64,000 nt of DNA from Mycolicibacterium peregrinum (lineage in GTDB: Bacteria > Actinomycetota > Actinomycetes > Mycobacteriales > Mycobacteriaceae). The position numbers were made by a program, and so were the translations under genes. Below are positions 30,188 through 38,246 of the stretch, one piece after another; positions within the stretch are counted from its first letter, which is position 1; each line of letters starts with the position of its first letter. The stretch is taken from NCBI RefSeq assembly GCF_001665785.1, contig NZ_LZSO01000026.1, positions 62,001-126,000 on the forward strand, given 5' to 3'. The notes under the pieces were generated by a model. That model was not told the DNA's origin. It saw only the letters and a program-made list of their open reading frames with translations, and searched no databases.

Positions 30188-30349
30188 ATGCCGAAGCTGA
30201 CCAAGAAGGTGAAATCGCTGTTCAGTAGGCGTCGGCCAGTCACGCGCGAAGATGCCGCCGAGATTGCCGACTGGCTCAACGAGGGTGGCGCGCTCCATCC
30301 CGACGGACCGCCGACGATCTTCGATCCGAAGAAGCCCCGGAAGGCGTGA
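30188..30349 (+). CDS. Small basic hypothetical protein
   Basis: A 53-residue protein starting at ATG 30188 with a weak GGGG ribosome site. The N-terminus is basic (MPKLTKKVKSLFSRRRPVTR) and the rest carries an acidic helix (EDAAEIADWLNEGG) and a Pro/Lys-rich end. It looks like a genuine small actinobacterial protein, but no family is recognised. It lies just ahead of another small membrane-protein gene. Confidence 0.55.
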   Translation: MPKLTKKVKSLFSRRRPVTREDAAEIADWLNEGGALHPDGPPTIFDPKKPRKA

Positions 30350-30373
30350 CACCGGGCCGCTAGGCTGCACGGC

Positions 30374-30769
30374 ATGTCGATCGACCGGGCCGCGCTGGCC
30401 GCTGGTGCCATCCGATTCGCATCGGGAGTCTCGTTTCTCGTCGACCCGAAGCGGGCCGACCGGTGGTGGGGCGCCCGGGAAACACCAGACGCAACCGCGC
30501 AGCTGATGTGGCGGTCGATGGGATACCGCGACGCGCTGATCGGCGGACTGCTCTTGACGGCGGGACTGCGCGGCAAGGACACCCGCGGGTGGTTCCTGGC
30601 CTCTGGCGGCGCCGATGCCGCAGACCTGCTCGGTGGGATGGCGGTACACGACCAGCTGCCACGGTCACAGAAGATCGTCGGGCTCGGGGGAGCGGTGGTC
30701 GGCATCGCCGTCGGGCTGTGGGGTGCCACCCGGCGCCGGGCGCGTGCCGAGGGCACCCCGACGGACTAG
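30374..30769 (+). CDS. Small hypothetical membrane protein (DUF4267-like)
   Basis: A 131-residue protein with three or four short hydrophobic segments (RAALAAGAIRFASGVSFLVD, DALIGGLLLTAGLRG, KIVGLGGAVVGIAVGLWGAT) and a basic C-terminus. The arrangement, with WWGARETPDATAQLMWRSMG as a conserved-looking loop, recalls DUF4267-type small membrane proteins. ATG 30374. Its stop overlaps the stop region of the convergent MFS gene by 4 bases. Function unknown. Confidence 0.7.
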   Translation: MSIDRAALAAGAIRFASGVSFLVDPKRADRWWGARETPDATAQLMWRSMGYRDALIGGLLLTAGLRGKDTRGWFLASGGADAADLLGGMAVHDQLPRSQKIVGLGGAVVGIAVGLWGATRRRARAEGTPTD

Positions 30770-32031
30770 CTGTTCGACTCGATGATTTCGCTGCGATACC
30801 AGCGGGCGGCCACGAGATAACAGCCCATCGCCAGCAGTTGCAGTACCGGAACCAGGATCAGCAGGGCCCGGCCCAGCGCGTGCACGCCGAGATCGGCGGT
30901 CAGTGCGTCACTGATCAGACCGGTGACGAACGGGCCGACGGAGCCGAGAATGGCGTTGAAGAACAGGAAGATCGCCGACGCGGTAGCCCGTTGCGCCGGC
31001 AGCACCAGGCGGTGGATGGCGGCAATGGACGGCGCCAGGTATGCCGTGCCGATGACGTAGCTGAGCGCCAGGAACCACACGCACGCCAGCCGGCTTTCGA
31101 CAGTGAACGCCAACACGGAGGCCGGCAATAGCAACGCCGTCGTCGCCACGACGATCCACAGCAGCCAGCGCGGGTCGCGCACCGCCAGCCGGTCGGCCAG
31201 CCGGCCCACGATCAGCAGCCCGAGCACCCCGGCCAGCCCGGTGGCCAGGCCGTACTCCCACCCGACCGCACTGAGTGACATCGACCGCGTCCGCATCAGG
31301 AAGGCCGGCGAGAACGTGGTCAGCGAGTAACCGGCGGCCGAGACGAACGCGGTCCCGCCGATGACGGCCAGGAAGCTGCGCTTGCGCAGTAGCTCCCACC
31401 ACCTGTCGGCCACGTCCCGTTCCCGATGTACCGCAGCCGGCAGCGACTGACGGGCCCCGACGATCAACAGCACCAGTGGGGCGAACACCACGCTGAATGC
31501 ACCGATTGCCACGAAAGCCGTTCGCCACCCCAGGTTTTCTGCCAACAGGCCGCCGCCGATCAGGCTGGCGCCGCTGGCCAGCGGGATCGAGAACGTGATG
31601 ACTGCCAGCGGTGCCGCGCGGCGCTCCGGAGGGAAGTTGCGGGCCACATAGGCGTGGGCGGCCGGGGTGCTGCCCGCCTCGCCGACCGCGACGCCCACCC
31701 GGGTTAGCGCGAGCTGAAAACCGGACTGCACGGCACCGCCGAGCATGGTCATGGTGCCCCACAGCGTCAGACAGCCGGCGATCACGGCGCCGAACGCTCC
31801 GCGGTCGGCGACCCGGGCCACCGCGACGCCGAGGACCGCGTACACGATCAGGAAGCCGAACCCGTTGATCACACCGATCGCGGTGTCCGACAGGGCAAGT
31901 TCGTGTTTGATCGGCTCGGCCAGTACCGAGGGCAGGAACCGGTCGACGTAGTTGAGGGTTCCGACCAGGGTGAGCAGCGCGACCGCGGCCCATGCGCGCC
32001 GCTGCCCGTGGGTAGAGCTCGTGTCACCCAT
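30766..32031 (-). CDS. MFS transporter (Spinster-like/ACS-type)
   Basis: A 421-residue major facilitator with about 12 hydrophobic segments. The N-terminus TLNYVDRFLPSVLAEPIKHE and the loop ARVADRGAFGAV, together with RVGVAVGEAGSTPAAHAYVA, match the Spinster-like/organic-anion MFS group that often moves organic acids or lipids. It overlaps the 3' end of the upstream SDR gene by 8 bases, so the two form an operon. The cargo may be the product or substrate of that dehydrogenase, which is inference. ATG at 32029-32031. Confidence 0.88.
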   Translation of the reverse strand: MGDTSSTHGQRRAWAAVALLTLVGTLNYVDRFLPSVLAEPIKHELALSDTAIGVINGFGFLIVYAVLGVAVARVADRGAFGAVIAGCLTLWGTMTMLGGAVQSGFQLALTRVGVAVGEAGSTPAAHAYVARNFPPERRAAPLAVITFSIPLASGASLIGGGLLAENLGWRTAFVAIGAFSVVFAPLVLLIVGARQSLPAAVHRERDVADRWWELLRKRSFLAVIGGTAFVSAAGYSLTTFSPAFLMRTRSMSLSAVGWEYGLATGLAGVLGLLIVGRLADRLAVRDPRWLLWIVVATTALLLPASVLAFTVESRLACVWFLALSYVIGTAYLAPSIAAIHRLVLPAQRATASAIFLFFNAILGSVGPFVTGLISDALTADLGVHALGRALLILVPVLQLLAMGCYLVAARWYRSEIIESNS

Positions 32032-32878
32032 GTCGTACGCCGCGGGCGAACCGCCACAGATACCGCGGCAGACGGCGCAGCGGCACCGCTGTAGGCCACT
32101 CCTGCGGGCGGAAGAAGGCGTCGGAGCCGCCGTCGACGAAAATCACACTGCCGCAGAGGAAATCGGCCGAGTCCGACAGCATGAAACACATCCAGTCGGC
32201 GAGATGACCCGCGTCGCCGTAGCCGCCGATCGGTACCGGGAACTTCCGCACGGCGGCACCCTCGCGCGGATCGGCGAGCTGGGCCTGCAGAAGTGGGGTC
32301 AGGATGGCACCGGGGGCCAACGCGTTCAGGCGGATACCCGAACCGGCCCACTCGGCGGAGACCGCACTGATCCGCAGCCAGCGGCTCACCGCGATCTTGG
32401 ACGCCGCGTACATGATGGCTGATCCGTTGCGGCCAAGCAGACGCAGCGAGCGGACCGCCCGGTCGGTGTCGCGCACCGACAACGCCCGGATGGTCCGGCG
32501 GGGGACCACCGGCACCGTTGTCGTCGAATTGCTGGAAATCACCACGACTTTGGCGCGGTCCGCGTTCGCCAACGCGGGTTGCCAGGCCTCGAGGAGTTCG
32601 ACCACGCCGAGGAAGTTGACCTCGGCGATCAACCGGTTGCGGTCAGCGCCGGGGCCGGGGCCGAGCCCGGCGGCCAGCACCGCCCCGTCGAGCACACCGC
32701 CGCACGCCGCCAGGACGCCGTCGGCTGCCGTCCGACGTCCCCGCGGAGTGGACAGGTCGGCTACCACATCGCCTTCTTTGAGGTCCACACCGAACACGGT
32801 GTGCCCGAGATCGGTGAGCCGTCGGGCAGCCTGCAAGCCCATGCCGGATGCGGACCCGGTGACCGCGTATGTGCCGAT
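32024..32878 (-). CDS. Short-chain dehydrogenase, apparent ATC start codon
   Basis: A 284-residue SDR oxidoreductase if started at the codon 32876-32878. The protein begins GTYAVTGSASGMG (cofactor-binding TGxxxGxG) and has the catalytic YAASK. Related proteins begin M-x-TYAVTG, so the start should be exactly here; the codon present is ATC, preceded by a second ATC, with a strong AAGGAGG site 5 bases upstream. No ATG, GTG or TTG lies in frame near it; the nearest upstream ATG (33001) would overlap the divergent gene and add ~41 low-quality residues. Either a true rare start codon or a recent ATG-to-ATC change. It shares an operon with the MFS gene. Confidence 0.85.
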   Translation of the reverse strand: MGTYAVTGSASGMGLQAARRLTDLGHTVFGVDLKEGDVVADLSTPRGRRTAADGVLAACGGVLDGAVLAAGLGPGPGADRNRLIAEVNFLGVVELLEAWQPALANADRAKVVVISSNSTTTVPVVPRRTIRALSVRDTDRAVRSLRLLGRNGSAIMYAASKIAVSRWLRISAVSAEWAGSGIRLNALAPGAILTPLLQAQLADPREGAAVRKFPVPIGGYGDAGHLADWMCFMLSDSADFLCGSVIFVDGGSDAFFRPQEWPTAVPLRRLPRYLWRFARGVRHG

Positions 32879-33052
32879 GATCGCCTCCTTGCCGCCCGGA
32901 TTCGGGCTGGTTCGGCGGCCAAAATAGCATCCAGGTGAATTCTCGGTGCCCAGCCGGTTACCGACCCTTTCTCCCGGATGCCGATGCCGGTGAGGCGTCA
33001 TACGCTCGTCGCGGCCGGGAGCCGGTCACGCGAGAAGAATCGAGGGCGCAGG

Positions 33053-33997
33053 GTGAAGACAGTGCTGGGGCTGTCGGTGACTTCGCACGGCATCGCCTGG
33101 GCACTCGTCGACGGCGACCGCCCCACCGCAGATCTCACCTCCCTCGATGACGACGCCTTCCACGTCGACGCCGCCGGTGACCTGGCCGGCCGAGCGGCGG
33201 CCGCAGCCCGCAGTGCGCAGGCCATCGCGGCCGCCAGCGGTCAGAAGGTGGTGGCGATCGGCGTATGTGCGGCCGGCGTCGTCTCCGATCACGGCGACGG
33301 CGACCCGGTGGCCGAACTCTTCGACCTGCTCGCCGCCGCGGGGTTCGACGATGTGCGCCTGGTCCCGGGACAATCCGGCACCGCCGCCCGCGACGCCGCG
33401 CTGGCGGTCGCGACCGACGCGGTCGCCGGGACGCCCAGGCTCGCCGCGCCCCGGGCCCCGGCCCCACGCAGGCACAACGCGGTGCGAGCGGTGGCCGCGA
33501 CTGCCGCGGCTGTGGCGGTGGGACTGCTCACGGTCGGCTCGCAGTTCGTCGAGCCGGTGCCGGATCCGGCCGCCGACGACGCCGGCGTCACCGCGGCTGC
33601 GCAGCCGCAACTCGTCACCGTCATCACCCCGCGGGACATCCCTCGATCGGTGGCGGAACCGTCTGCCGTGTCGGATGTCTCGATCCAGGCGGCCGAACGG
33701 GCCGAGCGGGCGCCGATCGCCGAACCGGTCTCAGTGGTCGAAACAGCTGTGCCCCAAGTTGTCCCGGCAGCCCTCCCACACCTTCCATCCGCACAGCCAC
33801 CAGCTGCACAGCCACACCTACCCGTGCCCGCTGCTCTACCCGCTGCCGAACCGCACGTCGCGGCCGACCCGTCGCCCGGCCCCGCGTTTCCCGCGGCGCT
33901 TCCGGCCGCGCAGCAGAGCCTGGCGCCGCAACCGAGTCCGGTACCGCAGCCGAGCCCGCCACCGGCAGGCTTGTGGTTCCTCGGCGCAATGCCGTAG
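33053..33997 (+). CDS. DUF7159-like membrane protein with Pro/Ala-rich tail
   Basis: A 314-residue mycobacterial-type protein starting at GTG 33053 after GAGGGCGCAGG. The first ~120 residues (VKTVLGLSVTSHGIAWALVD, then GVCAAGVVSDHGDG) resemble the actin-like/ASKHA-fold mycobacterial family I know as DUF7159, whose members start M-x-x-VLG-x-S. One membrane helix follows at ~165-180 (AVRAVAATAAAVAVGLLTVG), then a long Pro/Ala/Gln-rich extracytoplasmic tail with repeated LPAAxPH and PQPSP units. Function unknown. It diverges from the SDR gene. The family name is from memory. Confidence 0.75.
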   Translation: MKTVLGLSVTSHGIAWALVDGDRPTADLTSLDDDAFHVDAAGDLAGRAAAAARSAQAIAAASGQKVVAIGVCAAGVVSDHGDGDPVAELFDLLAAAGFDDVRLVPGQSGTAARDAALAVATDAVAGTPRLAAPRAPAPRRHNAVRAVAATAAAVAVGLLTVGSQFVEPVPDPAADDAGVTAAAQPQLVTVITPRDIPRSVAEPSAVSDVSIQAAERAERAPIAEPVSVVETAVPQVVPAALPHLPSAQPPAAQPHLPVPAALPAAEPHVAADPSPGPAFPAALPAAQQSLAPQPSPVPQPSPPPAGLWFLGAMP

Positions 33998-34004
33998 GTC
34001 CGAA

Positions 34005-35321
34005 TTACGGCAGGCTCGCCAGATACCGCAGCCCCGACATGCCCGGCAGGAAGAAGTACGCACCACCCCGAAGTGTGGTGAAAGCCGGAATGTCCTTGTG
34101 CACCTTACGTATCGGGCGTTTGGGAACAGTGAAATCCAGGGTGCCGTCCTGGGTGCCGCAGATCGGGTCGTGCTCGTTGCCCAGTTCGTGGAACGACTTG
34201 TCATTGATCCAGACGTTCTGCGCGAACTCGAACTGGCGCACCAGGTCGGCGCAGATTATGAACGCCGCGATGCCACGATCCACCCCGTCATCGGCTGCGC
34301 CGTCGGGAAGTGCGGGGCCATAGGTGGCGCCGCGCCGGATCATCCGGCGGCGGTTCATGTAGTGCGCGGTGTCGCGTGGGTTGAGCCGGCGCGCATGCGA
34401 CCCGAGCGGGCACGCATAGCCGAAGGGATCCATTTCCTTGTAGTTGAAGTCGTTGTTACGCATCGGGTCCGCGCCCAGTTCGGGATCGTCCTGCTCGGGC
34501 GCCAGTACCAAGGGGGCGCCACTGCGCCACCGGCCCATGAACTTCGCGGCCAGCAGTTCCTCGGCTTCCGGCGAATCCGACCGCTCACGGAGGTAGTCGC
34601 GGAACAGCGCGACGTGTTCCTCGAGTCGGCGGTAAGCCATATAGCTGCCGTTGCGGGACAACGCATCCGGCTTGGGCAGGTTCGCGACCGGTCCGTCCTC
34701 GTCGGGGTAGCCCAGGATGAACTCTCCGGGCTCGAGCGGGTCGCCGGAACCCGGCGTGGGCTGCTCGCCGGATCCCTTCATCACCGGTTGCGACAACCGA
34801 TCGCGGTATCCGAAGTGATCATGGGCGTAGTTGAACGGCGGAGTCGCATTCAGGTCGAGGTAGGACAGGCTGCGCACCCCGGGGGTTCGGTCGAGCAGCT
34901 TGTCGTGCTCGGCGATGGAGCGACGGTACTGCTCGTCAGTGCGGGAGAACAGGATCGCGATCGCATGCAGATCGTCGCCGGCCAGGCCGCCCAACCAGTG
35001 CTCGGGAGCGGCCGTGCCGGTGTCGCCGAGGATCGGGGCACGCCGTGCCATACCTTCCCGGAACGCGTCCGGGAAGCTGGCCAGCGACTCCTCGTCGACG
35101 CCGAGTGCCCGCAGTCCGGTCCAGGTGAAGGCCAGCGTGACCCAGCGGTCGGATTCGTCCATGGTGGCCTTGGCGTCCGCGGCCGAGGACACCTTGTCCA
35201 GCAGTTCGGTGAGCCAGGCCCGTCCGCCCGCAGGGGTGTCGAAGGTCAGGAACTCGTAGCGCCCGGTGATGGCCGGTGTACGGGTCAGCAGGATGTGCTG
35301 GATGTCGTCGAACTCGAGCAC
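34005..35321 (-). CDS. DyP-type heme peroxidase
   Basis: A 438-residue dye-decolorizing peroxidase of the large type. Distal-side motif GxxDG appears as GYRDR (171-175) in FGYRDRLSQP, keeping the catalytic Asp174 but with Arg in place of the last Gly. The proximal heme ligand is His309 in CPLGSHARRLNPRD. DyPs use peroxide to oxidise dyes, phenolics or other bulky substrates. No signal peptide and no obvious encapsulin-targeting tail (C-terminus GLRYLASLP). The start is GTG at 35319-35321, five bases after the stop of the partner gene. Confidence 0.92.
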   Translation of the reverse strand: MLEFDDIQHILLTRTPAITGRYEFLTFDTPAGGRAWLTELLDKVSSAADAKATMDESDRWVTLAFTWTGLRALGVDEESLASFPDAFREGMARRAPILGDTGTAAPEHWLGGLAGDDLHAIAILFSRTDEQYRRSIAEHDKLLDRTPGVRSLSYLDLNATPPFNYAHDHFGYRDRLSQPVMKGSGEQPTPGSGDPLEPGEFILGYPDEDGPVANLPKPDALSRNGSYMAYRRLEEHVALFRDYLRERSDSPEAEELLAAKFMGRWRSGAPLVLAPEQDDPELGADPMRNNDFNYKEMDPFGYACPLGSHARRLNPRDTAHYMNRRRMIRRGATYGPALPDGAADDGVDRGIAAFIICADLVRQFEFAQNVWINDKSFHELGNEHDPICGTQDGTLDFTVPKRPIRKVHKDIPAFTTLRGGAYFFLPGMSGLRYLASLP

Positions 35322-35326
35322 GGCCG

Positions 35327-35887
35327 TTATTGCATCTGGTCGAGCATGGTGGAGAAGGCGGACTTGAGGCGCAGGGCCTTCTTGATCTCGTCGGCGGTGA
35401 CGTAGGGGTACTCACCGTATTCGAGGAAGCTCGGCACCTGGTGGGCCCGGACGAACTCGATGAACGCCTGCGGGTTCTCCTTCCAGTCCTCGGGGAAGCC
35501 CTCCAGGTTGGTGAACACCGTGGTGATGCCGGTAGCGCTGAACAACTGCACCGCGTCCTCGGTGTACTTGTCGAAGTCGGTGTCGAAGATGCCCTGGTAT
35601 TGGAAATGCAGGCCCGAGCCGACGTCGAACAGTTGCCAGCGCAAGTAGTGCAGCCGCAGTGGCGCAAGGACTTCAGGGCTCGCGGCGACGGCTTCCTCGA
35701 TCTGCTTGCCGTACGCCCGCACCGCCTCCTCACGGCCTTCCTTCACCTTTGCGATGATGGAAAACCCATGGCAGGCAGGCGTTCTCGGATAGGTCGGGCC
35801 GTAACGGCCCTCCTTGAGTTCGAAATAGCCCTCCGGCGGGATGGCCATCGCGGCGGGCTTGGTCCAGTCAGGCTGATCGGTAGTCAT
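35327..35887 (-). CDS. DyP-linked dimeric alpha/beta-barrel-like protein
   Basis: A 186-residue soluble protein encoded directly upstream of the DyP gene (5-base gap) and so almost certainly co-transcribed. It contains a segment reading like a ferredoxin-like alpha/beta barrel half (PACHGFSIIAKVKEGREEAV, then LHYLRWQLFDVGSGLHFQYQ and GIFDTDFDKYTEDAVQLFSA), the fold also used by each DyP half. It may associate with the peroxidase or bind the same substrate. No catalytic residues can be named. ATG at 35885-35887. Confidence 0.75.
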   Translation of the reverse strand: MTTDQPDWTKPAAMAIPPEGYFELKEGRYGPTYPRTPACHGFSIIAKVKEGREEAVRAYGKQIEEAVAASPEVLAPLRLHYLRWQLFDVGSGLHFQYQGIFDTDFDKYTEDAVQLFSATGITTVFTNLEGFPEDWKENPQAFIEFVRAHQVPSFLEYGEYPYVTADEIKKALRLKSAFSTMLDQMQ

Positions 35888-35959
35888 CTAGAACCCCCAG
35901 GGTGCGCTCAGGTAACGCCGAACGCTAGCACCGTCGGGCCGCTTGGAACGTGGATTGCG

Positions 35960-35974
35960 TTGACGCGCCGTCAA
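35960..35974. promoter_or_regulatory. Palindrome TTGACG-CGC-CGTCAA, candidate operator
   Basis: A perfect 6-3-6 dyad 73 bases upstream of the DyP-partner start, in the 195-base gap before the acyl-CoA synthetase gene. The half-site TTGACG also resembles a -35 hexamer, so a repressor here would cover the promoter. No regulator is adjacent on that side; the TetR of the neighbouring island is a candidate but its own operator has a different sequence. Confidence 0.4.
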
Positions 35975-36082
35975 ATTTGCCGGGGCGTTTCATGGAAAAC
36001 CCGGAAAACGTCCGTGCTCGGCGTATTGTCCGCTGTGTCGGGGCCGTCGAGGGGTTGGCCACGACCACCCCGGGGCCAGGAA

Positions 36083-37591
36083 CTACGAGTGCCCGGCCCC
36101 GTCCAGAACAGCACTGCGAGCGAAGGCGCGAACCCGGTCCTTGGCGATCTTGCCGTTACCGGTCAGCGGCAGCGCCTCGGTGAACAACACCACGCGCGGC
36201 CGCTTGAAACCCGCGATCACGCCGCGCACGTGGCTGATCAGCTCGTCGGCGGTCGGTCGGTGCGCCGGTTTCGGGACGACCACCGCGCACACGGCTTCGC
36301 CCCAGTAGTCATCGGGGACCGCGACCACCGCCACCTGGTCCACCCCGGGATGTCCGGACAGGGCGTCCTCGACCTCGCGGGAGGACACGTTCTCGCCGCC
36401 GGTCACGATGATGTCCTTGAGCCGGTCGACCACGAACAGGCGTCCGTCGAGATCGGTGCGACCCATGTCGCCGGTGCGCAGCCAACCGTCCTCGGTGCTG
36501 GTCCCGTCGGGCCAGTAGCCGGGTGTTACCTGCGCGCCGCGCACCATGATCTCGCCCACCTGGCCGGGCGGCAGCAGCCCGCCGTCCGCGTCGGCGATGC
36601 CGATCCGGACATCGCTGTGCGGATAGCCCGCACTGGTGAGCAACTCGGGACGGCCCGCAGCCCCGGCCCGATGATCCTCGGGGCCGAGAAACGTGATGTT
36701 CCCGCCGGTTTCCGTCATCCCGTAGCCCTGGTGGAAATCGACGCCGAGGGTGTCGATCGCCCGACGCAGCAGATCCAGCGGCATCGCCGCCGACCCGTAG
36801 GCGATCGCGTCGAGAGTGGGCAGGCCGGACCCGGTGTGTTCGAGGTGGCCGAGCAGCGAGTGCAGCATCGTCGGCGCCAACGAACATGAGGTCACACCGT
36901 GCCTGCGTACCAGCTGCGCGAAACTCTCCGGGCGGTACTGGGCGCACAGGACGACGGTCGCGGCCACCGCGTGCTGGACCAGCATGTTGTAACCGGCGAT
37001 GTGGCACATCGGAAACGGCAACAGGTAGACCCCGCCCGGCCGCACCGAGCGGCCCACCACCGAGCCCCACACCGCGGTGAGAACCGAACGGTGGCTGTGC
37101 ACAACAGCTTTCGGAACCCCGGTGGATCCGCTGGTGAACAGCAGCCAGGCCGGGTCGTCGGGCCCGGTGCTACCGGTCAGGGGGAGATCGGACTCCGGAG
37201 CGGCCCGCCATTCGTCGGATTCGAATGCGACGGTCGGCGCGACAGCGGGTGCGAGAGCCGACAGGTAACGCTCGTCGCCGAGCAGCAGGGTGGGCCGGGC
37301 GGTGGCCAACTGGGCGGCCTGTTCGGCCGGGCTGAGACGTTGGTTGATCAGGGTCAGCACCCGTCCGCTGCGCGGCACGCCGTAGTACAACTGGGCGTAG
37401 GCGGCGCTGTTGTCAGCGACCACGGCCACCCGGTCACCAGGAGCGGTCCGGTCCGCCACCCAGCCCGCGACGCCATGGATCTGGCGATCGAACTCGGCGA
37501 ACGTCGCGGTGACGCCGTCATCGGTCACCACGGCCGGGCGCTCGGGCGCGCCTGCAGCCGCGGCCGAAACCAATTCGTGCAGCAGGCTCAT
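36083..37591 (-). CDS. Acyl-CoA synthetase (FadD-type) of the P450 island
   Basis: A 502-residue adenylate-forming ligase. The P-loop-like AMP motif is LLFTSGSTGVPKAVVHSH, the A5-type motif is GYGMTETGGN, the A7/A8 hinge region is TGDMGRTDLDGRLFVVDRLK, and the acyl-adenylation Lys is in TGNGKIAKDR. It activates a carboxylic acid to its CoA thioester. The long open frame upstream of 37591 is ignored because ATG 37591 gives the family start and overlaps the TetR stop (ATGA). Likely substrate: a product of the neighbouring oxidation genes; not determined. Confidence 0.92.
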   Translation of the reverse strand: MSLLHELVSAAAAGAPERPAVVTDDGVTATFAEFDRQIHGVAGWVADRTAPGDRVAVVADNSAAYAQLYYGVPRSGRVLTLINQRLSPAEQAAQLATARPTLLLGDERYLSALAPAVAPTVAFESDEWRAAPESDLPLTGSTGPDDPAWLLFTSGSTGVPKAVVHSHRSVLTAVWGSVVGRSVRPGGVYLLPFPMCHIAGYNMLVQHAVAATVVLCAQYRPESFAQLVRRHGVTSCSLAPTMLHSLLGHLEHTGSGLPTLDAIAYGSAAMPLDLLRRAIDTLGVDFHQGYGMTETGGNITFLGPEDHRAGAAGRPELLTSAGYPHSDVRIGIADADGGLLPPGQVGEIMVRGAQVTPGYWPDGTSTEDGWLRTGDMGRTDLDGRLFVVDRLKDIIVTGGENVSSREVEDALSGHPGVDQVAVVAVPDDYWGEAVCAVVVPKPAHRPTADELISHVRGVIAGFKRPRVVLFTEALPLTGNGKIAKDRVRAFARSAVLDGAGHS

Positions 37592-38160
37592 GCCGGATCC
37601 CCCTCGGGCTGATCGAACCGGTCCAGATAGCGCCGCACGAAGTCCTGCGCCTCGGCATGCCCACGGCTGATGCCCAGACCCTGCTCGAGCACCAGGATGC
37701 GGGCCAGGCTCGCCACGATCATCGACATCACGACGGGCGGGAACTCGTCGGTGTCGATGCCGTGGGCCTGCAGCGCCGAGGCCATCGCGGCCTCCTCGAG
37801 ATCCCGGAACCGGTCGGCGTAGCCCGCGATCTCGCTGCGGATGGCCTTGCGGTGGTTGGCCAGGGCCATGAACTCCATCCACAGCGCCGCGCCCTGGGTG
37901 TTGTTGAGCTCCCACAGCGCATGCAGCGGAGCGTCCTGGGCGAAGGCCTCCTGTTGAGCGCTGAGGTTCGTCTCGGCGCCGGCCGCCAGGACCGCGATGA
38001 ACAGGTCGTCCATGCTGGGGAAGTAGTAGTGCACGAGTGCGGGTTTGACCCCGGCCTGCGCGGCCACCCTCCGAGACGTCGCCGCGGCATAGCCCTCCTC
38101 GAGCATGACCTGGGCGGTGGCCCGGATCAGTGCTCGGCGGGTGGTGCTCGGCGGGCTCAT
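37588..38160 (-). CDS. TetR-family repressor of the P450 island
   Basis: A 190-residue TetR regulator. HTH: YAAATSRRVAAQAGVKPALV then HYYFPSMDDLF, typical TetR. The C-terminal domain is of the type that binds hydrophobic ligands. The ATG at 38158-38160 has AAGGGTG at good spacing; a GTG at 38175 is an alternative. It is divergent to the SDR-P450-SRPBCC operon and overlaps the acyl-CoA synthetase gene. The perfect 16-base palindrome at 38215-38230 is the likely operator for both directions, giving autoregulation and control of the operon. Confidence 0.92.
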   Translation of the reverse strand: MSPPSTTRRALIRATAQVMLEEGYAAATSRRVAAQAGVKPALVHYYFPSMDDLFIAVLAAGAETNLSAQQEAFAQDAPLHALWELNNTQGAALWMEFMALANHRKAIRSEIAGYADRFRDLEEAAMASALQAHGIDTDEFPPVVMSMIVASLARILVLEQGLGISRGHAEAQDFVRRYLDRFDQPEGDPA

Positions 38161-38214
38161 CGCACCCTTGACCACGCGCGGCGACGGCTGCTAGACATGG
38201 CCTGAGTGTAATTA

Positions 38215-38230
38215 TTGGGCGATCGCCCAA
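38215..38230. promoter_or_regulatory. Perfect 16-base palindrome, TetR operator
   Basis: TTGGGCGATCGCCCAA is fully self-complementary. It lies centrally in the 86-base divergent region between the TetR gene (start 38160) and the SDR gene (start 38247). The length, symmetry and place are what a TetR dimer operator requires. Confidence 0.8.
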
Positions 38231-38246
38231 AGTCGGAAGGTGGGCG

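Noticed and set aside
33147..35405. 752-codon frame spanning the DUF7159-like and DyP genes
   Set aside because: Frame-shifted shadow of two real genes; first part Pro/Arg/Ser-rich, second part antisense.
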